A stretch of 64,000 nucleotides of DNA from Certhia americana (taxonomy: Eukaryota; Chordata; Aves; Passeriformes; Certhiidae): positions 127,915,133 to 127,979,132 of the forward strand of contig CM031858.1 in assembly GCA_018697195.1 (NCBI GenBank), in the 5' to 3' direction. Below the pieces are notes generated by a model. The model saw nothing but the letters and a program-made list of their open reading frames with translations, made no database searches and was not told where the DNA came from. Positions 26,201 through 38,701 of the stretch are shown in pieces. The translations under genes and the position numbers were made by a program. Within the stretch, counting starts at the first letter, position 1. Each line of letters opens with the position of its first letter.

Positions 26201-29200
26201 TAGCTGTTTTAAAGGAACTATTCATTATTGCTAGAAAATATTGTTTATGACCTTGTTATTAAGCAGCTACAGCACCTCAGGGAAGAAAAAAAGAGATATA
26301 AGCTTGGCAAGGAGTAAAATTCCAGGTAAGATTTGTATTTTTATTAGCCCCAAAAGAGTTGGATGTGATTTAACTAAGTTATACAATATATAAAAGACTT
26401 TGTACGTGGGCCATGGAGCATATCAGATGATAAAATTGACTTCTGTTTTTCCATTAGTGCTGACACCAGTAGATAAACTTAGACTCATATGTCTTGATGC
26501 ACAAGGAAGAATGAAGCACATTAAGGAGCATGGAGGTCTCAGAAGTGCTTTCTAGGATGAAGTTGTAATTTCCTTCTTCATCCTCAGTGGGAATACATGT
26601 GAAAGCTTAACATGTTGTTGTAAGGAAGGTATGCAGCTTCCCAAAGGACATCTGAGAAATCTTCATAATCAGCATTTTCCAATATTCTTTGCTTTCTTTT
26701 TAGATTAGACTATTATTGCAACACTGAACACTGGAGGGGGTGAATAAATGAGACAGGGTCGTGCCTGGATGGTTGCACACATTACATGATATGTAGTGCA
26801 GGGCTGTTATCCAGACAGTAGATGAAACAGTACATATAGAACATATCCATTTTTCTTTCTTAAATACTTCCTAAAATAATCCTTTGAAACCAGCTGAGCA
26901 AGCATCAGCATGGAAGAAATGGAAACTCAAAATGTCACTGCTAAGGTTGCCTTTCTAACCTTAACAGTAGCCATCTGCATGTATTTGTTGCAGGGTGGTC
27001 CTTCTTACATTCAGCCACACTGATTTCCTCTCAAAAGAGACATCCTATACCGAAATTCCCAAAAGGTCTGCTCTATATCTCCCTTCTCCTCTTTCTAATA
27101 TCACAGATTTCATGTCATTGTTAGAGCTCTGCTTTCTTCTTGTTAAATCACCTTCTGTAAGGTCTCGATCTTCACAATTTTTTTTTTTTTTTTTTAAGAA
27201 ACTGCCCAAGTTTATATTTATTTCTTATATTAATCATATATATTGTATATATCTAATTAACAAATGCTATCCTACTTAGTACGCAGGCACTAAAATATGC
27301 CCTGTCTCCCTTCCACAAGATAGCTGCACTCTCCGACCTACAAGCACAACTGCTCCTTAACCTAGTTCTGTCAGAATGATTTGATTTGTAAAATCCTCAC
27401 AGAGAAGTGTTTTTGTTGGTTTTAAAAACCAAATTTTTTTGACAGAATCAGGCTGGGCTGATGTAGTTATACTAGCAAATCTGAAGGGGGAGTGGTAACC
27501 TTCAGGGAAGGAGAAAGGAGAAGGGAGTGGCTGGTGCTGAGCCATCTACATTGCATTACATATTGTCTCCATGCTTACATTATCCACATATCTATCGACA
27601 GCACTACCAATATCTGACCATACCCTGGTTAATCAAATAGCCCTAACTTTTCCTCCTTTTTCCAGAATGACAGATCTGCAATATAAAACCACAATGCTCT
27701 CACTCCATTAGAATTTCTTTCTGTCTGAACCTGCATTTCAATTTCTCAGCAGATTTTCCTTATTCCCTTCTTTTCCTCATTCTATGGCATTTTCACTATG
27801 GTTTCATACTGTCCAATCCTTTTTTCCAAAAATTTCAGTCTTCATTTACATCTCTTCTAGTCGTTTTCTCAAAGCAGTTTCTCCCCAAATCTTATTAGAC
27901 AAGCTCTTTCTTTTGCCTTGTTGTAATTAAATTGTGAACTCTTTGGGTGAATGAACACGGCTGAAGTGTCCAAAATGCTTTTTAGTGTGCTGGTCTGCCA
28001 AATTACAATAGCAGCAATAGTCAACAGGGTTCTGAAGTTTGAGCACAGGATAATAAGTCATACTTCAAAAAGTAAGCTAAAAAAAGAATAATTATTTTTA
28101 AAATTAAAGGAAGAAGGCATGCAGCACTGAGCAATTTAAGAAATTCAGAACAGCCAACAGCCACTGACACATGGAGATGGCAAGGAGAAAAGAAAGGTCT
28201 TGAGAGAGAAGAGAAACTTCACACCTGAAGTGCCTGATGATTTAGGCAGAAAAGAATCTGCAGTTCAGGAAACTCCTAAAATGTTGTAATAGCTCTGGAG
28301 CATGCACAGGAGAAAATTCCACCCTTACAGCCTTACAGACTGAGCACTGCTATATCTATGGAAATTAGTGATGTCTGTGACAAAAAACTGGGTTTAGGAA
28401 TATATTCCTAGGTGGGAACTGCTGAAGACATTACTGATAACTAAAAGGCCTAATCCATCTCTGAGCAAAGTAATTTCTGGTGCTGTTTTTTTAGGAGGAA
28501 CAAAGTAATGGAAAATGTACTGCATGATGTTTATCTCAATATTCAACCTGTGACAGACCTAGTTGGCAACCTAGAAAATACCTTGAAGGAAAACACGGAG
28601 AAAGTGAAAAAACAGTAAATATGCATGAGAAAGAGGAAAAGGGAGAGGAACACTAAAATGTAGAGGATTTCAAGTGAGGTACATTTTATTTCTGCATCTG
28701 CACATGTGCTATACAGGAAACAGTAGGAGCATTAATTTAGTGTTGGGACATACTCTGAATTTGTGCATCTTTCCAATGATATTTAAGCTTGTATAACTGA
28801 AGCATAAATTTGCCATTTCAGTTCCTTCTCAGATTCAAATCTGAGTACAATTTTCTCTGTCCTCCACCCTGCCTATGCACAGATACACAGCCATCTGCCA
28901 GGTGGCTACCTAGGTGAAGAACCATGGCATTAGAGGTGGTCCTGATTCATGCCCCGTCACTGCAACATGGAGTATAATGGGCAGTAATGAGTAACTGATG
29001 CTTTGAGCTTTTTTTTGCATCTCACTCTTCTTTTCTCTGCCTCACCGAGAACCTTTTAAAAGCTTAATCAATAAATGTCCTCTACTTCTTGCTTCCTTTT
29101 GTTTTTTATTTTTTTTTCTTTCCCCAGGATAATTGAAAGAATAATAAATTCAAAGAATGTGATGGGTTTCAAAAAAAAAACCAGGAAAAAGTTTGGCAAT

Positions 29201-30721
29201 GAAACTCAGCAAACAGTTGAATAATTTGCTTTGGAAGAGTATTTAGACCACAGTGGCAAAAGAAAGAGTGTTGACCTGGAAAATCAGGATGCATTAGGTA
29301 TTTCAGTGCAGGAGAGAGAAGGTTATGCGACCTGGCCAGGTGGAAAGAGACCTAGTAGCCAAGAGTTTAGTGACAAAACCAAAAAACTACAGGATTTTAC
29401 TAAACAAATAGGAGTTATGCTGAGAGGAATGTACAGAGAGGTTTAAAAAGAAAGAACATGAAAGTGAAATCAATAAAAGTTGTATCTTCTCAAGGCTCAA
29501 ATGTAATGGAAATAAATTTATCAGCAACATAGAAATTAACCGTTTCAGAATTATTCATGGGATAATCTGACAAAATTGTGTTAAAAATTATAAATGCATT
29601 TTTAAAAATATAGTTTATACACTCTACTTGAAAAAAAAAAACACTTTTAATAACACAATTTCTTGCATACAGTGTTCTTCTTGTTGTTTCTGCCAACCTT
29701 GGTGGAGGTCACACACAGACTGCTTGTCAAGCCTGATAATGATGGAGGTTCTGATTGCACAGAATACACATTACTGAAGAGCAGGGAGGGGAGCTGTCCA
29801 GTGAGGAGAGGGGAGGAAATTTAGTTGGTAGCTGCTTAAAAGCACCAAATTAGGAACACACTCCAACATAGATAGATAACACTCATTCCAAGGGCATTTA
29901 TTGGATCAAGACATTTCTGAGTACGAAGGCTAAGATGAAAATAACTCAAAAGCAGAAGTTAGTACTGGCTCAAGAACAGTGCCATAGATCCAGGTTAAAT
30001 AACCTTTAAAATGAGTGTGCATATTTAGTTATTTAAATATTTGAGAAGTCTTAAAACACATAGAAAGGATGTAGATGTCAAGCTATCACTAAGGCAAATA
30101 AACCCAGTCTTAGTACCTGCTATCTACATAGTGTTATTTAAATGAAAGCCACTCTGCAGCTCTTGTCCAGAAACACTGGCACTTCTAATGAGACTCAACA
30201 ATTTTGTACTAAGTCAAAGACTGTGGACCTTTAGGGATCCACAAATGTTTTTTGGTGCTGGGCTGAAGCACTTCCATCACTTCCGTAAAATATGCTTCAA
30301 AATATACAACCAGGTCCAAAAACAGCTGTACAAAAACCTAATTCCACTCAACTCACTTCTGCCTCTCACAGGATCATACCACCTGTGTCAGACTTGGTGA
30401 GTAATTCTACCACCATATGCCCATCAGACTTGGAACACAAAGTTTCCATCTGTGTAAAAGCAGGCATTTCCAGCCAACTCTCCACATTTACGTTCATCAG
30501 CCCTGGCAACAGGACCAGCCAGCATTAACTTTACTGAAAACATCTAGCTATCTCCTCCTTTTGTCCACTTCTGTCCTCTTTCCAGTCTCAATCTGTAGAA
30601 AACACAGGTTCAAGACCATGTGCACTGTGGTGAAATTTGAATCTATATATCTTTTCTTCTTCGTGTTTCCAAAAACTAGTCCATACATAGTTGTTTGTGT
30701 TGAAGCATTAATAACAGCAAT
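26201..30721. other. Unique noncoding DNA with weak open-frame blocks
   Basis: No known gene is recognised. A T18 run lies at 27178-27195. Between about 28128 and 29446 the plus strand is purine-rich and holds three separate open blocks (see the separate entry). Other frames (for example 25987-26199 read on the opposite strand, 30188-30725 on plus) look like chance. A purine-flanked AT-rich stretch at 29580-29650 is also present. Confidence 0.4.
28128..29446 (+). other. Three coding-like open blocks of unknown origin
   Basis: Open stretches on the plus strand are 28128-28287, about 28485-28620 (after TTTTTTTAG) and 29128-29446 (after a pyrimidine tract ending CCCCAG, with one internal TAA near 29222). 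Their conceptual products are hydrophilic and Lys/Glu-rich, and I do not recognise them. Two begin at acceptor-like sites, but I see no good GT donors at their right ends. The purine-rich composition itself favours long frames without hydrophobic content. They could be chance, a decayed retrocopy, or exons of an unannotated transcript. I consider chance most likely. Confidence 0.15.
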
Positions 30722-31372
30722 TTAAAGCATTTATAAGATTCCCCTGGACTTTTTCATGGCTAAATATTCACAGATTTCTTCTTGTTATCGCAGATGTCCA
30801 AGCCCTCAATCATTTTCCTTACCTTTTGCTGGACATGGTCCAATATGATCCTCTCTCTCTTAGACTCGGGAGTCAAGAGCTGGGCACAGCTCTCCAGATG
30901 TGTCTCAGCAGTGCTAAGAAGAGGAGAAGGATTGGCTCCCCCAGTCTGCAGGCAATGTTCTGCCTAATGAAACCAAGGGTGCTGCTCACCTTTTTCTGTG
31001 AGAGTATGTTACTGGTTGATGTGCAGCTTGGCCACAAGTATCCTCAGGTCATTTTCTGTAAGGCTGCTTTGCCGTCAACTGTCCCACAGCCTGCGCAAAT
31101 GTAAAGGAATTTTCCACCTCAGGTGCAGAATCTAGCAGTTCTCTTCACTGAACTTCATGAGATTCCTGTTTGCTCATTTCTCCAACCTTGTTGAGTGAAT
31201 CATCTGAATGGCAACGCAAGAGTGACGTATCAGCCACTCCTTCCAACTTTTCATTACAGCAAACTTGGTAAATGTGGACTCTCTCACGTCATCCAGCTCA
31301 TTAATAAAGATGTCAAACAGTAGATGCCCCAGGATTGACACCTTGGCTGCATCCTTACCAACTGGTTTCCAA
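30722..31372 (-). mobile_element. CR1 LINE, downstream RT part (left of LTR insertion)
   Basis: On the minus strand this is the 3' half of CR1 ORF2. Matching landmarks in order are an 'ilG-iLFNIFINdLDD'-like segment (31277-31320 area), a 'FADD' catalytic position that here reads Phe-Ala-Val-Met at 31263-31252 so catalysis is lost, then the 'tctgcctaatg...gtgctgctcacc' and 'ccaagccctcaatcat' landmarks nearer the 3' end. Stops and indels are frequent. The 3' UTR and terminal octamers are absent, so the copy is cut at about 30722. It joins the segment beyond 31979 into one element split by an LTR. Confidence 0.85.
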
Positions 31373-31811
31373 TGGTAGTGGGCTCTTGCTGTGTATTGGT
31401 TCTGACTAAGGTAAAGCCCCCACAGTGCTGTGCTTTGCATTGGTAGCTGGGTGTTGGTAACACACCAGGGTTTTGGCTACTGCCAAGCAGCACTGTCCCT
31501 CTGACATTCCTTTCCCCACCAAAGGGGGTGGGAGTGGGAAAGATCCTGGGAGAGCACACAACCAGGCCAGCTGACCCAAATTACCCAAAAGGATATTCCA
31601 TACTGTATGATATCATCTCAGATATAAAAGCTAATGGAGAGAGGAGGAAGGGGGGGGGCATTTGTGACCCTTCAGTGTTTGCCTTCTGGAGGAATCATTA
31701 CACCTGCTGAAGCCCTGTTTCCCAGGAAGTCTCCAAACATAATTTCTGATGGGAAGTAGAGACTGACCTTTTTTTTTTTTTTTTTTTATTTCAGCTCATG
31801 TGGGCACAGAT

Positions 31812-31843
<32 letters not shown>

Positions 31844-31979
31844 TTTCACTGTAATAAAACTGCCTTATCTCACCCACAGGTTGTTTTCCATCTTATTGTC
31901 TCCACTGTCCCATTGGGAAAGGGAGTGATAGAGCGATTTAGTAGACACCTAGCACTCAGCCAAGGTCAGCCCACTACAT
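31373..31979 (+). repeat. ERVL-type solo LTR inserted in CR1
   Basis: The plus strand begins TGGTAGTGGG and ends CCACTACA. It shows a TATAAAA box at 31623-31629 followed by a G8 run (31651-31658), and a polyadenylation signal AATAAA at 31853-31858. A pyrimidine-rich segment with two long T-runs (31769-31787 and 31811-31846) precedes the signal. The phrases 'gatattccatactgtatgatatcat' (split here) and 'ttatctcacccacagg' are landmarks of bird ERVL LTRs as I remember them. Flanks on both sides are CR1 in the same orientation, so it inserted into that LINE. No internal ERV sequence is present. I could not match a 5-bp target duplication, so the edges may be off by a few bases. Confidence 0.75.
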
Positions 31980-32870
31980 ACTAGTAACTAGTAAATTCAA
32001 ACAGTTGGACTTCCCGATACTGTCACATCCAGTTCAGTTGTTCTCCCTATCTGGCCATATATTCAGCTGCTTCTCTATGAGGCTTTTATAGGATACTGCA
32101 ATAAAATTCTTCTAATATTGAGTTAAATAACATCAAGTACTCATCCATCTTTCACCACACCAGTCACCTCATCATAGAGAACAATCTCATTCATTAAAAA
32201 TAATTTTCTCATCATAAATCCATGCTGACTCCTCCCAATCACCTTCTTATCCTTCACATGTTTAGAAATGTTTTCCAGGATTATTTTCTCCATCACTTTA
32301 GAAGAGATTAAGGTTAGCATGAAAAGCTATTGCTTGACAGCTACAGCTGTCCAGAACCTTGGTTTTAACATTTTTTAAAATAGAAGTGATATTTGTTTTC
32401 TTCTGATCCTCAGGAACCTCTCCAAAGCTCCATGACCTGATAAAGTTAACCAAGTGGGGCTTTGCAATAACATCAATCCCCAGCTTGGCCTAAAGCATCC
32501 TAATGTCAGATATTCCTTGTTCTGTAAGTGTGAGGTCAAGCAGAACATCTGCCTTTGTCAGCTCCTTGTGCTGGTATCAGTATACTCCAGAAATTTCACT
32601 TGGGTCCTGCCCTGGTGTCCCTCCAGAGGTATCAGGTTGTCAGAGACTCTACTAATAACCAGTGACAGTGAATAAAAGGCTTCTTTGAGTCAACTAGACC
32701 TCATCAACTTCATTTTCTTCACCAGGCAATCTGTAGGAGACATTGCAACACCATCCATGTTGGTCTGCCTAATAATCCTGATCCATAAGCTCTCAACTGA
32801 TTCATCATATATTCCCAGGCAGAGCTCCAAACATTCCAGATGCATTTGCATATAAAATTAAAGTTCTCAT
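31980..32870 (-). mobile_element. CR1 LINE, endonuclease/RT part (right of LTR)
   Basis: The upstream half of the CR1 copy continues here on the minus strand. The RT landmarks 'catgctgactcctcccaatcacc' (in broken form), 'tttccaggattattttctccatcac' and 'gaacctctccaaagctccatgacc' occur in consensus order near 32220-32440. Endonuclease-domain sequence follows at about 32500-32870 (for example 'ctcatcaactt', 'cataagctctcaactgattc'). A stretch between RT and endonuclease present in full-length copies appears deleted around 32480-32530. All frames are broken and no protein is expected. Confidence 0.8.
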
Positions 32871-35800
32871 TAGTTGCTTAATTTCAAATCCATCTGATCA
32901 AATCTGTTCTGCATTTCTTCTCTATTTTTCTCTTCTCCCCTGCTCTACGGATACTTTGATAGAAATGATATCAAAGTGAATATATGTTAATGTGCAATAG
33001 AAAACCATATTTTGTTCTTCTCTATCTATATCTGTCCTTCTAATGCTCTATGTTGAATGTACAGAGGAGAGGTGGAATAAGAGTTATGTGGTTTTACCTA
33101 TGGCAAAAAGAAATTATGAAGAAATAAATTCACACTGCAAGTTTACCTCATGGAGTGTCTGACTGTTTATAGCATTGTAGAATAGACAGATAACTCACAC
33201 AACTTTATTCCATTTTAGCTGTGTGAACACCAATAGATATGAACATTTCCTATTGTGCTTTTGAAAACCTACTAAACTTCTCCTTCACAAAGCTTAGAGG
33301 GAAAATGTAAATTCTGGTGGAAATTTCACAGATTAAAGCTCCAGATAGATCTGCATTATACTAAGCATGAAAGACATCTTTGATTAATGGTTTGCTGTAT
33401 CTTAGCTAGCATTACAAATCTTGAGTGAGTAACCAGGACGTTAATGTGTGGAATGAGTGTGTAGCGAATAGGCTGCACACTCAGGAAACATTGCAGAATT
33501 TCCAAGGACCATGAAGCAGAAATCTAATGATCTTCTTCCTTTATCAGACACACTTTGCAAACAAATTAGGCACAGAAATACGTGCAATATTTCAAAATAA
33601 TTTACCTCTACTACAGGACCCTTAATACATGGACAGCATTGCTTTATGTCATGACAGCTTTAAAAGTACTCTTTTCCTTTTTTTTAACTCCTTTTCTTTA
33701 AAATGTGTTGCTTTAGTTATTGGGTAAGTCCATTATGGTCTCACAACACAATTGCTAGCATCACAAAGGATATTCACAATGGCACAACTCAAGCCATAGA
33801 AAACTGCTTACATAAAGATTGCTTAACCTAAATTGTTTCAGTGTTCATATTTCTTTATCTGCTTTACACTTGGGACATTATAGCTTTTGTTTTCAACCGC
33901 ATCTTGAATTGGAATTAGATTTGAGGAACAGAGGCAATGATACTTCATATTTAAATTAAACCATTGAACAGTAATTGTTGAAACAATCAGCCACATAAAG
34001 CAAAAATATGAAATGGGAACCAGAATTGACTGTGAAAAAACAAATGCAAGAGAAAAGATGATTTCAAGGGACCTCATAAAATTAAATAAAAGATAATATA
34101 AGCCTTAAAAGATATTCACAAGGAACTTAGCATCACATTGTGCATATGATATAGGAATTGTCAGTAGGTGCCACTTCACACAGAGTGCGAAAAACAGTTC
34201 TCAGATGTAGTGGGCAAAATAAACACTCAGCCACAGAGTTTGGATGAAAGCCAGAAAGTAACAGGAAACCTAGACCAGAGGCTAAAAAAATGAGTTTCTG
34301 ATCTGGGCTCCCTCTGTTTACAGATATTAAATCTAAATATATGTTAACTTAATTTGGATATACAAAATCAGAAATCATTTTTTAACAGAACAGTCCAGGC
34401 ATTTGCACATCATTTCACACACCACATCAGCATTTCCTAGAACTCTGGAAGTTGGACTTCACATGGCATAAAAAGATTTTATTTAAGAAATAAAATCGGG
34501 TCATCAGAGATCATTCCCATATTACATATTATCACTAGGGAGTTCAAGGCAGCATGCATAGTTCCAACCCTATGTTCTCTGAACTTCAGATTTCTGCAAG
34601 AATTCTTCCTTCACCCATATGATCATGATGAACAATATCTCTTATGCAATGCAATGTTTTGGTTTTTTCCTCAGACTTGTTGGTTAGAAAGTCTAGAAAT
34701 GCCACATCAGAGAAAAAAGAAATACCTAATATATTAAAACTTCACTTATGCTACCATATATGTTTATTTTTGGAGTTATGGTTATTAAATGCCTTCTTTT
34801 GTTCAAGAACTACTTTCTGTATTAGGTGATCCCCTCCCTTAGAGGCATTCTGCCTTTCATCTTGATTTCCTTGAGTGACTAATATGAAACTTTTCTTCAA
34901 AAGTAAACTTGATCCCTTGAGAAGTGAACTACCAGTTACTTCATGTTCAAACCAAAATTGTGTTTGGAGACAGCTGGGCAACAAACCTTGCTAAGAGGAA
35001 ACAAAAGGGTACTCAGCTACTTCTACTTTTTGCATAAAGCCCACTTTGTTTTGCTACCTTATAAATTCTTGCTGTAATTACACTACAGAACTCTTTTCCA
35101 ATCTGTCTCATAACATAGTCATACCATGCTAATATGCTCTTTAAATTTGCCACAGAGCAAGAGTTATCTTCTTAAAAGAATCCAAGAGAAAAGTGACCAT
35201 GAAAAATCAGTAGGGTTTTGGGGTTTTTCCCTATCAAAGAGATAATGCTAAGACTTTTTTTTTTTTTTTTCCCTTGTATACTCTCCAGCTTTTTGCAGTA
35301 TTGAAATCAACTGTACCATTACTCAGGTGTAGTTTTTAATGTTGATTGGACAGGTCTCTCTGTTCCCTGAGGATCATGTACTTCAGATTATAGTACTTCA
35401 AAACTTGCATGTGCAGTCCAAAATACTGCACCTATGGCACACCAAAACTGTATTATGCCTTAGAGAAGTTTATTGACGCTGGTAAAAACTCTAGTATTCC
35501 ATTTAAGTACAGCTGATTTAGCTTTCACACTGCAAATAAAATGCACTTAAAATACAGTCAAGTTATCCCAAAACACGTAATCATCTAAAGCATAGGGACT
35601 CATCTCATGTATTGAAAGAAATATTCCAAATCTGTTGCCAATGCAACTTACCTTTGCAGATATGTTTGAGAGTTGGAAGAAACTATTTGCAGCAATACTA
35701 AGTTCAACATACTCCAGGAAGAGAGATAACATCCATCATCAAAGCTGGGAAAAATGGGAAACGGGAATGTTTTTGCAGTCCTGGAATCTTAATATGATGA

Positions 35801-37428
35801 AAATTAAATTAACCACAGAGGTGCCAGTGACCCTCTCTAGAACAACTGACACTGTTCTGCTAAGTTCAATATTTGACTTGCTGGCACTTTTACAAAGTCA
35901 AAATAAGGCAAAATAATTCCCCCAATTAAATTTAATAGACACTTCAAAACTCATGACCACAAAGTTCTGAAAAAATAATGCTATTGTGTCCTCAGCGATA
36001 ACACTTTGTTTTGAGAAAGTGATTGGATCTGTCATTGTGACAGATCTTTTTTCTCAGAGGACAAAATTGAGCAAAAGTTTAACTACAACATTAATGAAGA
36101 AAACTTCACTGAGTTGATAGTCCAGCAATCTTAGAAGACTAATTTTTGTGCAAATCTCCTACTATGTCAGACTGTGCAAGGAAGACAGCATTTCTGAAAT
36201 GCCAAAAGCTAGGATTATAAATGCTTTAATATTCAGAAAAAAAATTGAAATTTTTATGTTTTTGATCACACTCAAGGTATTTATCATTTATGTAGAAAAG
36301 TAATGGACTATGTTGTAAAGAGAGGTTAGATTTTTTTTAAATATCAAAAATTATATCCAGAGCTTTTTCTGTTATGTTGCCCTCCACTTAACACTGTACT
36401 AATCCTCCTTTTAGCATAAGAAAATAATACAAGTCATTGAAGATATTCTGGGTGTACAAACTTATCACACTCAGACCTTTCAATTTCTATTTATTTAGGG
36501 CTGCATAAAAAAATTGATTCAAATATATGAGTCTTTCAAATGCCTGAAATGAACTTACAAGCAGAGTCTTACATAAAAGATGAGTTTACTCAGCACCTCA
36601 CAGAGTAACTTTCACAAAATAAACAATTGAAATTATTAATGAAAGATTAAAATTCTTTCATTGGGAATGCTTTATGTAATATCTTTGCAAGAATAAAGTC
36701 CCATTATGTGTGTATGAAATGATTACTTGCTCTTTGGAAGGAGAAATTTATGACATTTTATTAAATGGCATCTAAGGTACTTTTCTCATAGATATTCTAG
36801 AATTCTTGCATAAGTAAATTTTTTAGACTGCCTATTTTCTGCCAGAGAAAAACTATATGAGACAGGACTAGGAATAGCAGATACATCCTTTGGACTACTC
36901 AGAATTGATGTATTTTCCTTTCAATCTATATTTGTATATATCTCCATGTTTTATCAATTTTTTTTTTTTAAAAAAGTTAATTATTTCGGATTACATACTA
37001 CACATGATTTTGAAACATATTTTCCATTATTTTTAGGTTTTAGTTTTCATTATGTATTCATACAATCTGTATCTATTTCTACAACAAACACAATGGTGGA
37101 ACTAGAAAAATCACAAATTTACTAGGAAAACAATATCAAATATAAATGCATAACCATCAGAAAACCAAAGAATTCTGCATTGAATTATAGTTTTTCAAAA
37201 ACAGTCAACATATCTATGTTTCAATTCACATACATTCTAAAATAAATATAATGAGACATGAGATACTCATCTTCCTGGTGATTTCAAATTATTTCCTGGG
37301 TACTTTAAATTTTTTTTAATATCATACCTAAAATATTTTACTTGTTTCTTTTTTTCCTAATATCTCATTTCAGCACAGGTCCTTTAAATTTAGGAGAGAG
37401 TTTTGACTCTAAAATATTTTTCTTGGGT
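32871..37428. other. Unique AT-rich noncoding DNA
   Basis: No gene or recognisable transposon was found. A T16 run lies at 35255-35270 and a hairpin at 36012-36056. A donor-like sequence on the minus strand (AAG|GTAAGTTG) lies near 35642-35652, but no matching exon could be outlined. AT-rich stretches at 36600-37400 carry many ATTA cores. Short frames (up to 93 codons at 35635-35916) have no homology that I can name. Confidence 0.45.
36012..36056. repeat. Two-step hairpin, inner 9-bp perfect stem
   Basis: The inner arms 36026-36034 and 36038-36046 (gatctgtca / tgacagatc) pair perfectly around a 3-nt loop. The outer arms 36012-36018 and 36050-36056 (tgagaaa / tttctca) also pair, leaving an asymmetric internal loop of 7 and 3 nt. 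The total of about 45 nt is shorter than a typical animal pre-miRNA. It may be chance, or the relic of a small foldback element. Confidence 0.55.
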
Positions 37429-38570
37429 TGTGGTGTTTTGTTTTTAATGGTTTGGTCTAACTTGTACTCTCCTACCCTTGTAGAATGTTCTTTGTTCCTC
37501 CTACCCCGTTGTTAATCAACCCTAGCACCTGCCCCTTATTCCAGAAAGTTCCCTGTCAACCCTCCCTTATGCCAACCCTTTTGTTTTTAACCTCCCCTTC
37601 GTAAATCCTCTCCTCCTCGACACCTCATTGGCCCATGAGACCTGTTCTCCTCCCATGTAGTCCCTCACTGGTTAATGTAAAGTAACCTCACCTTGTACTC
37701 CTCCCCATTCTTTCTCCTATTTTAAGGGGTTTTAGAATTGTACCCTCCCCTTGTACCTCCCCCATTTAAAAGACTGTGTACCATGCTGGATTTTGTCTTT
37801 CATCCCTGCCCCTTGCCTGGAAAAAACTTCTTTGGGGAACCACACAAAAGATCCCTCCCTATTCTTTGCTCATATCCTCAATGTTTGTCACCCTGTGCCA
37901 TAGAGTACAGGACCTGTGGTAAAAAAACACACGCACAGTGTTTGCTTAGCCAAGCTGGTCACTGTTGATCATTGTCAAGGTTTACTTGTTACCTGATTGT
38001 TAAAAGTTCTTGTTAATTGTCAATGCCATTAGTTGTTTCTCTTTACCTTGTACCTGTACCCCCTTTGCGTCGGGTATTGCCTCCACTGCTCCCCAAAAAT
38101 GGCGCACAGAACTGCACACAAGACCATATGCAAATGAAGAGACACCAAGTACTACTGGGAAACAAAATCCCCTAAGAACAACGTTCCAGCATGTAAATAG
38201 AAGACTAAAAGAGACATATCTTGACAGTTAAGAAGCAGGACTACTTTTTCAATTCCACACTTACAGTCTGGATGATGTAACTTAAAAAGAACTGGACCAG
38301 AGTAGCACCCTTGGACAATGAGCCAACAAGTGTCTTCCTGTGTACTCCTGTGAGGATGGAAGCCCCAGCTCTGCCACCTGGCAAAGCTGATCACCTCCTC
38401 CTGCACGTCGTTCCCGGAAGCGGTGGAGGTGTGTGTGACTCCTTGTTCTCCTCACCCAAAGCTGTTCTTAATAAAGGCCTTTTCAGAGGAGCTGGTCTCC
38501 TGGCCCGTTTTTAACAAGCCCTACAGCTGCGTCTCGAGCTGTGTTGTGTTCTGAGAGTAGCCCACTATCA
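37429..38570 (+). repeat. Probable long retroviral LTR (about 1.1 kb)
   Basis: The block begins at TGTGGTG and changes abruptly from AT-rich to C/T-rich sequence. It has an AATAAA signal at 38470-38475 followed by a U5-like tail, and a candidate CA end at 38569-38570. The candidate U3 is unusually pyrimidine-rich on the plus strand (37480-37870) and has a TTTAAAA motif near 37765. CR1 begins only about 130 bp beyond. I found no target-site duplication or internal gag/pol/env, so a solo LTR (ERVK- or ERV1-like) is the best reading. The boundaries and family are uncertain. Frames such as 37738-37968 inside it are not considered genes. Confidence 0.5.
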
Positions 38571-38701
38571 GCCCAGTTCTGGGAGCCAGCTGGGGAAAAA
38601 TCCAGCATCGTGTCAGTCTTGAAAGTAAATTTTTGTGTCACTTTTCATCCTGCTTGGCAAGTGTCCCTATTTTCCAGCTTCCCATGTTTTGGAACAATAA
38701 C

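Noticed and set aside
31174..31588. Three overlapping minus-strand frames
   Set aside because: One carries CR1 RT remnants and the others cross the CR1/LTR junction. None is a gene.
38104..38124. TGGCGCACAGAACTG resembling a lysine-tRNA primer-binding site
   Set aside because: The similarity is partial. No CA-ended LTR abuts it, and an AATAAA with U5-like tail lies downstream, so it sits inside the probable LTR.
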